Below, one piece after another: positions 15,321-22,980 of a DNA stretch of 64,000 nucleotides (positions are counted from its first letter, which is position 1; each line of letters starts with the position of its first letter). A model generated the notes under the pieces. That model made no database searches. It was given only the letters and a program-made list of their open reading frames with translations, and was not told the origin of the DNA. This DNA is from Virgibacillus doumboii (GTDB lineage: Bacteria; Bacillota; Bacilli; Bacillales; Amphibacillaceae). The stretch is from assembly GCF_902806455.1 (NCBI RefSeq), contig NZ_CADCWQ010000002.1, positions 62,001-126,000 of the forward strand. The letters are read 5' to 3'. The position numbers were made by a program, and so were the translations under genes.

Positions 15321-15497
15321 TTATTCAATTAATTGGTTTGTTAAATAAATAATAGTATGAAAAATTTCTTCTCTTGTTGTTATCGTTAAGTTTGGATTCT
15401 GAAACTGGGAAATTAAATCCTGGATTTCCCTTATCAACAGATCATCTGATTTATTTTTCTGTTTTCCATTTTTCCGAAGATAAAAAAAGTCCTGCAT
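15321..15497 (-). CDS. Small hypothetical protein (58 aa)
   Basis: A minus-strand frame from ATG 15497 to TAA 15321 in an otherwise empty gap (15248-15662). GGGGGT lies 6-7 nt upstream of the ATG. The product begins MQDFFYLRKNGKQ, then has a polar helix-like stretch LLIREIQDLISQFQNP and TTREEIFHTIIYLTNQLIE at the end: amphipathic, soluble and rich in Lys/Glu, unlike random AT-rich translation. I recognise no family. It sits downstream of the ABC exporter's terminator in the same orientation, so it needs its own promoter. Confidence 0.45.
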   Translation of the reverse strand: MQDFFYLRKNGKQKNKSDDLLIREIQDLISQFQNPNLTITTREEIFHTIIYLTNQLIE

Positions 15498-15602
15498 CAA
15501 GCAACCCCCAAATCCACTAAAAATTTCCTCTATTCCTATTTCCTTCTATCAGACAAATTAAACATAATTCTTATTTTTCTTTAAACTGTATTAAATTAAA
15601 AT

Positions 15603-15645
15603 AGACATCAAACCATTAATATACAAAGGTTTGATGCCTGTCATT
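15603..15645 (-). terminator. Terminator after the ABC exporter gene
   Basis: Arms GACATCAAACC and GGTTTGATGCCTGTC pair around an AT-rich loop, followed on the minus strand by TATTTTAATTT. It lies just beyond the stop at 15663. Confidence 0.7.
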
Positions 15646-15662
15646 TGTTATATTTGAATTAT

Positions 15663-17378
15663 TTAACGCATTTGAACTTTATGCAAGTGGGCAAAAATTC
15701 CATCCCGCTTCAGTAGTTCTTCATGACTTCCTTCTTCCTCAATACCGTCTTTTGTTACAACCATGATCCGATTGGCATTCTTAATCGTTGCCAGACGATG
15801 GGCAATCACAAGTGTGGTCCTGTCTTTAGAAAGCTCTGTCAGCGCCTTTTGGATAATCGTTTCCGTTTCGGTATCAAGTGCTGATGTTGCTTCGTCCAGA
15901 ATCAGGATTGGCGGATTTTTTAAAAACATCCTGGCAATGGCAATTCGCTGTTTCTGTCCGCCGGAAAGCTTCAGGCCGCGCTCGCCAACCTGTGTTTCGT
16001 AGCCATCTGGCAGCTCTTGAATAAATTCTTCCATATGTGCCTGGCGGGCTGCATGTTCAATTTCTTCATCCGTAGCATCAAGCTTGCCGTAAGCGATATT
16101 TTCACGGAGTGTTCCGGTAAACAAAAACACATCCTGCTGCACAATTCCAATTTGACTCCTCAGTGATTCCTTCGTCATGTCGCGCAAGTCCATACCATCT
16201 ATTTTTATACTCCCCTGATCAACATCATAAAACCTTGGGATAAGTGAACATATCGTTGATTTACCGGCACCTGATGGCCCGACAAATGCGATGGTTTGAC
16301 CTTTATTAATGTTGAAGCTGAGCGATTTCAGGACAGGTGCTTGTGTTTTTTCATAGCTGAACGTTACATCCTCAAATGCTATATTTCCATTTAAAGATGG
16401 TACTGCTGTTGCGTCATCACGGTCAACAACGTCCGGGTCGACATCCAAAATATCGGTAAACCGCTTAAATCCAGCCATACCTTTCGGGTAAAGCTCCAGC
16501 AATGCACTGATTTTTTCGATTGGTTTAAATAACACATTTACTATCAGAACAAATCCAACCAGTTCTCCGGTTGTCAGTCTGTCATTTATAGTCAGCCATG
16601 CACCAACAACCAGAACAACTATGATAATCAGGCGCATCATCATGTAAATATTTGAATGAACAAATGCCATTACTCTATAGGCACCGATTTTCGCTTTGCG
16701 GAAACTGTAATTGTCTTTCGTAAAACGGTCCATTTCGAATTTTTCATTGGTAAATGACTGCACCACACGGACACCTGCAACAGCATCCTCCACCCGTGCA
16801 TTTACCTCAGCAATATCGTGGTACATCGCTCGCCACGCCTTATTCATTTTAATATTGCTGTACGAAATCAGGAAAACCAAAAATGGTACGGCAATTAAAA
16901 TAATCCATGCGAGCTGTGCATTCTGATAGAACATATACCAAAATGCACCGACAAACGTCATAATTGCTATGAAAAAATCTTCCGGTCCATGATGGGCAAG
17001 TTCACCAATGTCGAATAAATCATTGGTAATCCGGCTCATAATGTGTCCGGTTTTTGTGTTATCAAAAAAACGGAATGACTGCCGCTGTACATGCTGGAAC
17101 AAGTCCTGCCGCATATCGGTTTCAATATTAACTCCAAGCTTATGGCCAAGATATGTCACCACATACTGCAAAAATGTACTAAGCAAATAAACGAGCAATA
17201 GCCCAATGCTGACAAGTACAATTAAATTCCAATTATCACCGACCAGAAGCCTGTCAATAAATTCCTGGACCGCAATCGGAAAGGCCAGTTCAAGCAATGC
17301 CACTATTACTGCTGATGTAAAGTCAATAATAAATAAACGCCGGTGCGGCTTATAGTATGAGAAAAAACGTCGAATCAA
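15663..17378 (-). CDS. ABC exporter half-transporter (fused membrane and ATPase domains)
   Basis: About 571 aa. TTG 17378 is preferred, since AAGGAA is about 10 nt upstream; GTG 17387 abuts that ribosome site. Residues about 15-300 form the six-helix exporter domain (ABC_membrane) and about 335-570 the ATPase: Walker A GPSGAGKST, Q-loop IGIVQQDVFLF, signature KLSGGQKQRIAIAR, Walker B ILILDEATSALD and the switch histidine in VIAHRL. Such proteins work as dimers exporting drugs, lipids or peptides; substrate unknown. It is single rather than paired, so probably a homodimer like BmrA or Sav1866. The nearest relatives I recall are YfiB/YfiC/YknU-type exporters. Confidence 0.9.
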   Translation of the reverse strand: MIRRFFSYYKPHRRLFIIDFTSAVIVALLELAFPIAVQEFIDRLLVGDNWNLIVLVSIGLLLVYLLSTFLQYVVTYLGHKLGVNIETDMRQDLFQHVQRQSFRFFDNTKTGHIMSRITNDLFDIGELAHHGPEDFFIAIMTFVGAFWYMFYQNAQLAWIILIAVPFLVFLISYSNIKMNKAWRAMYHDIAEVNARVEDAVAGVRVVQSFTNEKFEMDRFTKDNYSFRKAKIGAYRVMAFVHSNIYMMMRLIIIVVLVVGAWLTINDRLTTGELVGFVLIVNVLFKPIEKISALLELYPKGMAGFKRFTDILDVDPDVVDRDDATAVPSLNGNIAFEDVTFSYEKTQAPVLKSLSFNINKGQTIAFVGPSGAGKSTICSLIPRFYDVDQGSIKIDGMDLRDMTKESLRSQIGIVQQDVFLFTGTLRENIAYGKLDATDEEIEHAARQAHMEEFIQELPDGYETQVGERGLKLSGGQKQRIAIARMFLKNPPILILDEATSALDTETETIIQKALTELSKDRTTLVIAHRLATIKNANRIMVVTKDGIEEEGSHEELLKRDGIFAHLHKVQMR

Positions 17379-17530
17379 AAGTTGCACTTCCTTTTCTGTT
17401 TATCTATACGAATTATAAGTTTGCATAATCAGCTTGGCAACAATAAATGCTTATCCTGGAAAAAAGGTTGTCAATCTTGTCCACATACTTGCATATGTAT
17501 TAGATATAAATTTTATGGAGGTGGACTCCT

Positions 17531-17902
17531 GTGCAGATGAACATATCCAAATGGATTTGTTATGCGGTTGGCTATGTATTTCTAACGTCCGGCATTCTCA
17601 AATTGGTTGCTGCTGATTTTAAGGCAACATTTATGAGCCTGGGCCTGCCTTTTCCAGGTACAACATTATTTCTCGTTGCTATTACTGAAATTACCTGCAG
17701 TGCACTTATTATCGGCAGAATGTATGTCAAACAAGCTGCAGCACCGCTTATTTTAATCATTCTGGGTGCTATTTATCTTACAAAATTACCTGTATTAATG
17801 ACCGACGGCTTTTTGCAGTTTGCATTTAATGCCCGACTTGACATTGTAATGCTCATATTGCTGATCCTGCTTTGGCAGCACGTCCCAGGTAAGAAACTCT
17901 AG
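17531..17902 (+). CDS. DoxX-family membrane protein
   Basis: A 123-aa protein starting at GTG 17531 with GGAGGTGG upstream (ATG 17537 is an alternative). Four hydrophobic helices are visible. Family-like features are YAVGYVFLTSGILKLVAADF in helix 1, FPGTTLFLVAITEITCSALIIGR in helix 2, and a C-terminal RLDIVMLILLILLWQ. DoxX-like proteins are small membrane proteins associated with redox or sulfur metabolism in some bacteria, but the role in Bacillaceae is unclear. Stand-alone gene. The downstream 300 bp hold a DnaA-box cluster rather than another gene. Confidence 0.75.
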   Translation: MQMNISKWICYAVGYVFLTSGILKLVAADFKATFMSLGLPFPGTTLFLVAITEITCSALIIGRMYVKQAAAPLILIILGAIYLTKLPVLMTDGFLQFAFNARLDIVMLILLILLWQHVPGKKL

Positions 17903-18062
17903 GCTCCGACCTGGAAAATATAATTACAGCAACTACTACAAATACAGCCTCAATAACACCTGCAGCAATAACTTCTTATAGAAATATAGTAAGTTGATCA
18001 ATACATGATGAATCCAGTCCCATTGTGTCTGCCGCAGTGGGGCCTTTATTGTCCCTCAGCCG

Positions 18063-18176
18063 TTATCCACAAAGTTATCCACATATGCACAAACGTTCGG
18101 TGTTATTTTGTTATGGAATAAACGTTCTCCACCATATATTGATGTTATCTACATGTTATCAACAGTTTGTGGATAA
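18063..18176. promoter_or_regulatory. DnaA-box cluster (five boxes in 114 bp)
   Basis: Direct-strand boxes: TTATCCACA (18063-18071), TTATCCACA (18075-18083), TTATCTACA (18145-18153) and TTATCAACA (18156-18164). Inverted: TGTGGATAA (18168-18176). The region (17903-18203) holds no gene and lies about 40 kb from dnaA. B. subtilis has oriC-proximal DnaA-box clusters that restrain initiation, and this arrangement fits that class. Confidence 0.8.
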
Positions 18177-18177
18177 A

Positions 18178-18206
18178 AAAAGCTACCCTTATAAAAGGAT
18201 AGCTTA
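18178..18206 (-). terminator. Intrinsic terminator of the wal/htrA operon
   Basis: Stem AGCTACCCTT/AAGGATAGCT with a 4-nt loop, followed on the minus strand by TTTTTTT. It overlaps the htrA stop region. Confidence 0.88.
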
Positions 18207-19418
18207 ACGTTGTTCACCTAATGTAATGGTTGCATTTTGTTTTTTTCCATCCCGGTAATACGTAACCTTTAGTTTGTCACCGACTTCTTTTTCTTCGTAA
18301 AGAATCTTTCTCAGATCAATCATATTCATAACTTCTTTACCATCAACAGCGGTTATCACATCAAGCCGCTCCATTCCAGCCTTATCTGCCGGGGAAAATG
18401 ACTCGACACTCCAAACATACACGCCGCCTTCAACCTTATTTGGAAGGTTTAGTGTTTTATCCCATTCAGACTGTGGAACTTCATCAAGGGAATAAATTTC
18501 AACACCTAAATACGGTCGTGTAATTTTTCCGGTTTGTTCAAGTTCTTTTACAATAGGTCTTACCGTATCGATAGGTATGGCGAAACCAATGCCTTCCACA
18601 GCAGTTTGGTTAATTTTCATTGAATTAATTCCAATCAGCTTTCCATCGATATTAATCAGTGCGCCACCACTGTTTCCCGGATTGATTGCAGCATCTGTTT
18701 GAATTACCTCTGCCTGCCAGTCAGCACGGCCATCCTGGTTAAAATCCTGTGGAATTGTACGCTGCTTTCCACTAATAACCCCTTGCGTAACTGATCCCAA
18801 AAACATGCCCAGTGGGTTGCCAATTGCAATTGCCGGTTCACCGACCTTAACATCATCAGACGTGCCCATTTGAATTGTTTGCTTAACCTGATCGCCGTTC
18901 ATCCGCAGAACAGCCAAATCGGAAAATAAATCACTTCCAAGAATTTTCGCCTGGATTCGGGTATCATCTGATAAAACAACTTCTACCGTATCGGCACCTT
19001 TAATGACGTGATGGTTAGTAATCACATATGCTTGGCCATTTTCCTTTTTATAAATGACACCGGAACCTGATCCAGCCTGGTCTCCATTTTCCTGCTGCTC
19101 CCAAAAGCTTCCTTGCTGCTGAATATTCATCACGCCAACCACTGCATTTGATACATTTTCTACAACCTCTGTTACTTGTGTGGATACATCAACATTAACA
19201 AAATCTGCTGTCCTCTGGTTCATGCTGCTGTCATTCGTAAAATTATCTGCTGTATCCGTATGTTCTGTCCAGGCTGCAGGTAATATATCCGATTTTAATA
19301 TAGTTGGTAATGCAACAAGCACCACAACCATACCAATAATAATTCCCACAAGCGCAGGCACCAGCCATCGCCGGTTGTTATTCCGATTCGGGTCGTAGTC
19401 TTCGTCAAAATAACCCAT
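18204..19418 (-). CDS. htrC: HtrA/DegP-type membrane-anchored serine protease
   Basis: A 404-aa protein. One transmembrane segment (about residues 21-43) follows a charged N-terminus, so the protease faces the outside. The trypsin-like domain shows the catalytic triad: His in VITNHHVIKG, Asp in FSDLAVLRM, Ser in NPGNSGGALI. A C-terminal PDZ domain (about residues 300-400) includes GGVYVWSVESFSPADKAGM. ATG 19418 has GGGGATGG upstream. It corresponds to YyxA/HtrC, which in B. subtilis ends the walRKHIJ operon. Here it follows walJ in the same orientation but is separated by a 540-bp block holding repeat B, so shared transcription is uncertain. Confidence 0.9.
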   Translation of the reverse strand: MGYFDEDYDPNRNNNRRWLVPALVGIIIGMVVVLVALPTILKSDILPAAWTEHTDTADNFTNDSSMNQRTADFVNVDVSTQVTEVVENVSNAVVGVMNIQQQGSFWEQQENGDQAGSGSGVIYKKENGQAYVITNHHVIKGADTVEVVLSDDTRIQAKILGSDLFSDLAVLRMNGDQVKQTIQMGTSDDVKVGEPAIAIGNPLGMFLGSVTQGVISGKQRTIPQDFNQDGRADWQAEVIQTDAAINPGNSGGALINIDGKLIGINSMKINQTAVEGIGFAIPIDTVRPIVKELEQTGKITRPYLGVEIYSLDEVPQSEWDKTLNLPNKVEGGVYVWSVESFSPADKAGMERLDVITAVDGKEVMNMIDLRKILYEEKEVGDKLKVTYYRDGKKQNATITLGEQR

Positions 19419-19436
19419 GGAACCATCCCCTTTATT

Positions 19437-19480
19437 AGGAAAAACTCGGCATCCGCCTCGTCTTTCCAGAAGTCTGAGGC
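19437..19480. repeat. Short duplicated intergenic segment, copy 1
   Basis: The segment with core CTCGGCATCCGCCTCGTCTT, followed by CCAGAAGTC, recurs at 53303-53345 with CTCGGCATTCGCCTCGTCTT. Both lie just upstream of a minus-strand start codon (htrC here, mnmG there). Confidence 0.7.
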
Positions 19481-19496
19481 AAGATGTCAGATAGGA

Positions 19497-19910
19497 AGGG
19501 TTTGGGACAAAAGTGTTTTATCAGTAACAAAATCCGAACATATTGGAAATGGTGCATAAAACCGCTCCGGGAATATACTTCGCTTTCACACCTCCGGGTA
19601 CCAAGGCGACATCTGCTCAAAAAGTACGCTTTCGCAGTGTCTTCTTAGCCGGGGGCGGCTGGTGAGCCTCCTTGTGCTCGTCGTGTTGCAAATTATTTCG
19701 GAGGAGCAGCACTCCTCGCAGAAAAGATTGCTAGCGCACTTCGGAGCCTCACCGATGCCTTTCCTCCCGTTAGAAGGAGGGCCGACTAAAAGCGGCCTTT
19801 GCGGCCAACGTCGGCATACCCCTTTGAAGGGGCATATATTCCCTCCGCTGCTTCCATGCATCGTTCGTCTTTTGGCAACATTTTTTGTTTTGTCCCAGCC
19901 TCATTCTCTT
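19497..19910 (+). repeat. Structured interspersed repeat, copy B (composite with three insertions)
   Basis: The outer ends GGGACAAAAGTGTTTTATCA and TTTTGTCCCAGCCTCATT match copy A. The 64-nt module is inserted after CTTCGCTTTC (19588-19651). A further segment of about 55 nt, containing GGAGGAGCAGCACTCCTCGC, sits in the apical loop between GTGC and TAGCGCAC. A third, about 55-nt segment (19781-19835), with GGCCTTTGCGGCC and CCCCTTTGAAGGGG hairpins, replaces part of the 3' arm. That third segment also occurs in the unrelated repeat at 36541. Together with the duplicated segment upstream, it fills 19419-19961 between htrC and walJ. Confidence 0.85.
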
Positions 19911-19961
19911 ATTTTACAAAAACCGATTGGTACTATATATAGTATTCCAAAATGATCGATT

Positions 19962-20747
19962 TTAAACCACCTCATATAAAGCTGTCGGTGTTTTAGGATC
20001 CGTGTCGCAAAGATCAAGTTCTATCCCGCGCTCACGCAAGACTGAATCAACTGACATGCGGGCAAGATCCTTCATGTTGTTATCCTGACTTAAATGGGCC
20101 AAATAAATACGTTTTGTCCGATTCGTTATGATATCTGTTAAAGCAAGACCACAATCTTCATTGGAAACATGTCCGGAATCACCTAAAATCCGGCGCTTCA
20201 CATTCCATGGGTAGCGTCCCATCCGCAGCATACTTACATCATGATTTGCCTCAAATATGTAAGCATCCGCGTCTTCAACTGTTTTTTTAATCCGTTCTGA
20301 TACATAGCCCAGATCAGTCACAAGTGCTACTTTTTTTCCTTTATGATGAAAAGTAAAAAACATTGGCTCAGCCGCATCATGGGATACACCGAATGATTCC
20401 ACGTCAATATCACCAAATGTTTTTACCTGCTCCATACCAAAGTGAAATTTCTGATCCAATGAAATGGTACCAATGGAATTGTTCATGGCGTTCCATGTTT
20501 TTTCATTTGCATAGATTGGCAAGTTATACTTTCGGGCAATGATTCCGAGTCCTTTAATATGGTCACTGTGCTCATGGGTAACCAGAATTCCGGTCAGGTT
20601 TGCAGGGTCAACCTGAACTTCACTTAGCAGTCTGTTCATCTGCTTGCCGCTCAATCCTGCATCCACCAGCAGCCTTTCTTTCTCTGATTCTATATAAAAC
20701 GCGTTTCCTGTACTTCCAGAAGCAAGTACACTAAAACGTAATGTCAT
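19962..20747 (-). CDS. walJ: WalJ (YycJ), metallo-beta-lactamase-fold nuclease-like protein
   Basis: A 261-aa protein of the metallo-beta-lactamase fold. The metal-binding signature [10 protein letters not shown] lies near residues 58-67, preceded by [11 protein letters not shown]; further ligands occur in [10 protein letters not shown] and ANHDVSML. WalJ (YycJ/VicX) belongs to the walRK operon throughout Firmicutes and has been linked to coordination of cell division and replication, with a 5'-3' exonuclease-like family architecture. Its ATG overlaps the stop of walI by 4 nt (20744-20747). It ends the tightly packed part of the operon; repeat B follows. Confidence 0.93.
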   Translation of the reverse strand: MTLRFSVLASGSTGNAFYIESEKERLLVDAGLSGKQMNRLLSEVQVDPANLTGILVTHEHSDHIKGLGIIARKYNLPIYANEKTWNAMNNSIGTISLDQKFHFGMEQVKTFGDIDVESFGVSHDAAEPMFFTFHHKGKKVALVTDLGYVSERIKKTVEDADAYIFEANHDVSMLRMGRYPWNVKRRILGDSGHVSNEDCGLALTDIITNRTKRIYLAHLSQDNNMKDLARMSVDSVLRERGIELDLCDTDPKTPTALYEVV

Positions 20748-21682
20748 TGTGGTTCACTCCGATTATCTGTTGTTAGCTTTTGATTAAGACGATTTATTAT
20801 AAAACTTTTCATATCATTATCGTCCGGCAGTTTTTCCTGGATTTTTTCTATATTGGAGTTTACAGCTTCCGTAAGAAATGTCAGTTCCTCGCTTGATACC
20901 ACCAGATTCTCAATTGCATTTACGTAAAAATTTTCATTTCCATTAACTGTTATCTTCCATGTTGGTGCAAAGACTTGTTCACCAGTACCCAAGGGTATTC
21001 TTGTATAGAATCCCATATTAACTTTAGTAATTTCATCACCAGACAATAGCATGTTGCCTTCAAATAAAACTTCAATGGCTGTCATCGGTGGAATAAGGTC
21101 TTCTGTCTCTGTTGGTGTACTTTCCTCACCCAGCATAGTTTGTGTATAAAAAGTCATCTCATTTTCATCATTGAGGAAAATAAGAATAATTCCATTTTGG
21201 TTATAATAAATAGGCCTGTCACTTTTTTTCTGGAAAAAAACCAGGACATTCATTTCCTTATTCCACGTTCCATACGTGTAGCTGTCTGGTGATAAAATTC
21301 TGTTTTTAACCAGTTCAGTAATTAGACTGCTGTCTGCATTTTCAGGTATTGCTACTGGTTCATTAAACCGGGACAATATCAATTTTGAGTCAATAACTTC
21401 TATTTGCTGGTTTTCCAGCCCGTCCAAAAATTCAAGGTCCTTATCGGTATACGTCTTTTGACTTACGGTTATATTGGTTTCTTGCGGCTTTTCATCAGGT
21501 AGATCAGCACTTATTGTAATATCTTCTTGTTCAAGCTGCTCCTGAAGTTCAAGTGATTGTACCTCTGTCACACCGTAATCCAATTCTTGCTGCTTATTAA
21601 AAAACATAAAGAGCAAATAAACATTCAGAATGAGGAAGCAGAGGATAAATAACGATTTGATTTGTTTCCATTGCATCCTCAA
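20744..21682 (-). CDS. walI: WalI (YycI), membrane regulator of WalK
   Basis: A 312-aa protein with one N-terminal membrane segment (about residues 8-27) and an extracytoplasmic domain. The order after walH, the 4-nt overlaps on both sides, and the topology identify it as YycI. In B. subtilis WalH and WalI interact in the membrane with the histidine kinase WalK and restrain its activity. The N-terminus [25 protein letters not shown] is typical of the family. Sequence conservation in this family is low, so the call depends strongly on gene order. Confidence 0.9.
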   Translation of the reverse strand: MRMQWKQIKSLFILCFLILNVYLLFMFFNKQQELDYGVTEVQSLELQEQLEQEDITISADLPDEKPQETNITVSQKTYTDKDLEFLDGLENQQIEVIDSKLILSRFNEPVAIPENADSSLITELVKNRILSPDSYTYGTWNKEMNVLVFFQKKSDRPIYYNQNGIILIFLNDENEMTFYTQTMLGEESTPTETEDLIPPMTAIEVLFEGNMLLSGDEITKVNMGFYTRIPLGTGEQVFAPTWKITVNGNENFYVNAIENLVVSSEELTFLTEAVNSNIEKIQEKLPDDNDMKSFIINRLNQKLTTDNRSEPQ

Positions 21683-22980
21683 CCCCCTCCTTCCAACTGT
21701 GTTATTTCCTCAAAATTAATTTCACGCCAGCTTCCATTATAATCCATGAACCATGCCGGTTCTAATTCGATGGCATTGTCACTGCTTCGATAGGATAGTT
21801 GATACCCTACTTTTATATCATTTACATTGCTCATATCATACGTCTTACTGTTTTCTAGAATGTATCTCACATCAGATCCTGAAGGTAATATTTCCGTTTT
21901 ACCGCCAAGATAATTGTTCAGTCTGAACAATGGACGGTTATATTGATGAAGCTCTAATGAGCGGTACTGCTGTTCAATGACGGAAGAATTGTTATTTCCG
22001 AAGACAGGATATCCGTCATAATACATCTGATATTTAATCGTATTTGACGTTGTATTTAACGCCATCAAATTATATTCATCCGTGAAACCCCGATGTTCAT
22101 TAATATGTGTTATACTTCTCTCGATCAGATCGCTTGAAGACATGCGTTCATAGGTTGACTCCAGCGGGTTTTGAAACTCCAGCGTTCTCCTGTTCTCATA
22201 AACACGCATAATTCCCCGCTGACTGTCCGTAAAATAAACTTCATTTTCATTTACCCGGTTATCACTTACGAGGTCAGGATTCCTGAATAATTCATCAACC
22301 ATTTGATAGGGACTGATTGTGTTAATTGCCACCAATCTGCTTTGTATTTCCACCTGAAACTTAGGGATAAAAATCGGACCTTCAGCTCCATCAATCTGCA
22401 AATACTCAGTTAATCCTTCGAAGGTTGTAAGGTACCCCCACAACTGGGCAAATCGATTGGAATTATTCACAACTGCTGTTGCCTGCCGCTGACCATCTGC
22501 AGATAAAAAAATGAAATTTAACGTATTGGAGTCGGTATTAAACGTAATAAATATTCGTTCAAAGCTCCAGCCTGGAAATGTAACGTCTTCATTAAATGAG
22601 AATAGACTTTTCGCTGCGCTTAACGGTATAACATCAGGGAAAATGATCTCCACCTGCTTCTCAATGGAAGGCCTTCCATTGCTGGGACCGGTCTGAAATT
22701 CGTAAAGAACCCATTTCTGCTGCATATCCTGATAAAGTGACCGGTAGTTCCCCGGATCGGTAAAGCCATAATAGCTATCACTATTCTTAAAAATGATGGA
22801 TTCTGGTTCAATAAGTTCCTGTATTGATTTCTCCCTTCCTCCAATGTCCACACGATCCTCAAAACCCTGATCCAATGTTTCTAGTTCAGGCTGATAACTC
22901 CACAGGACATACGTTAGCAATAGGCTTATTCCAACCAATATCCATAATATGAAAGACTTAATTGTTTCAAGATACATCAT
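21679..22980 (-). CDS. walH: WalH (YycH), membrane regulator of WalK
   Basis: A 433-aa protein with an N-terminal transmembrane helix (about residues 8-27, ending VLWSYQPE) and a large outer domain of two repeated alpha/beta lobes. The pattern KSFILWILVGISLLLTYVLWSY, followed by FKNSDSYYGFTDP, is characteristic of YycH. It overlaps walK by 4 nt upstream (22977-22980) and walI by 4 nt downstream. Known role in B. subtilis: with WalI it forms a complex that controls WalK signalling and hence cell-wall hydrolase expression. Confidence 0.92.
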   Translation of the reverse strand: MMYLETIKSFILWILVGISLLLTYVLWSYQPELETLDQGFEDRVDIGGREKSIQELIEPESIIFKNSDSYYGFTDPGNYRSLYQDMQQKWVLYEFQTGPSNGRPSIEKQVEIIFPDVIPLSAAKSLFSFNEDVTFPGWSFERIFITFNTDSNTLNFIFLSADGQRQATAVVNNSNRFAQLWGYLTTFEGLTEYLQIDGAEGPIFIPKFQVEIQSRLVAINTISPYQMVDELFRNPDLVSDNRVNENEVYFTDSQRGIMRVYENRRTLEFQNPLESTYERMSSSDLIERSITHINEHRGFTDEYNLMALNTTSNTIKYQMYYDGYPVFGNNNSSVIEQQYRSLELHQYNRPLFRLNNYLGGKTEILPSGSDVRYILENSKTYDMSNVNDIKVGYQLSYRSSDNAIELEPAWFMDYNGSWREINFEEITQLEGGG

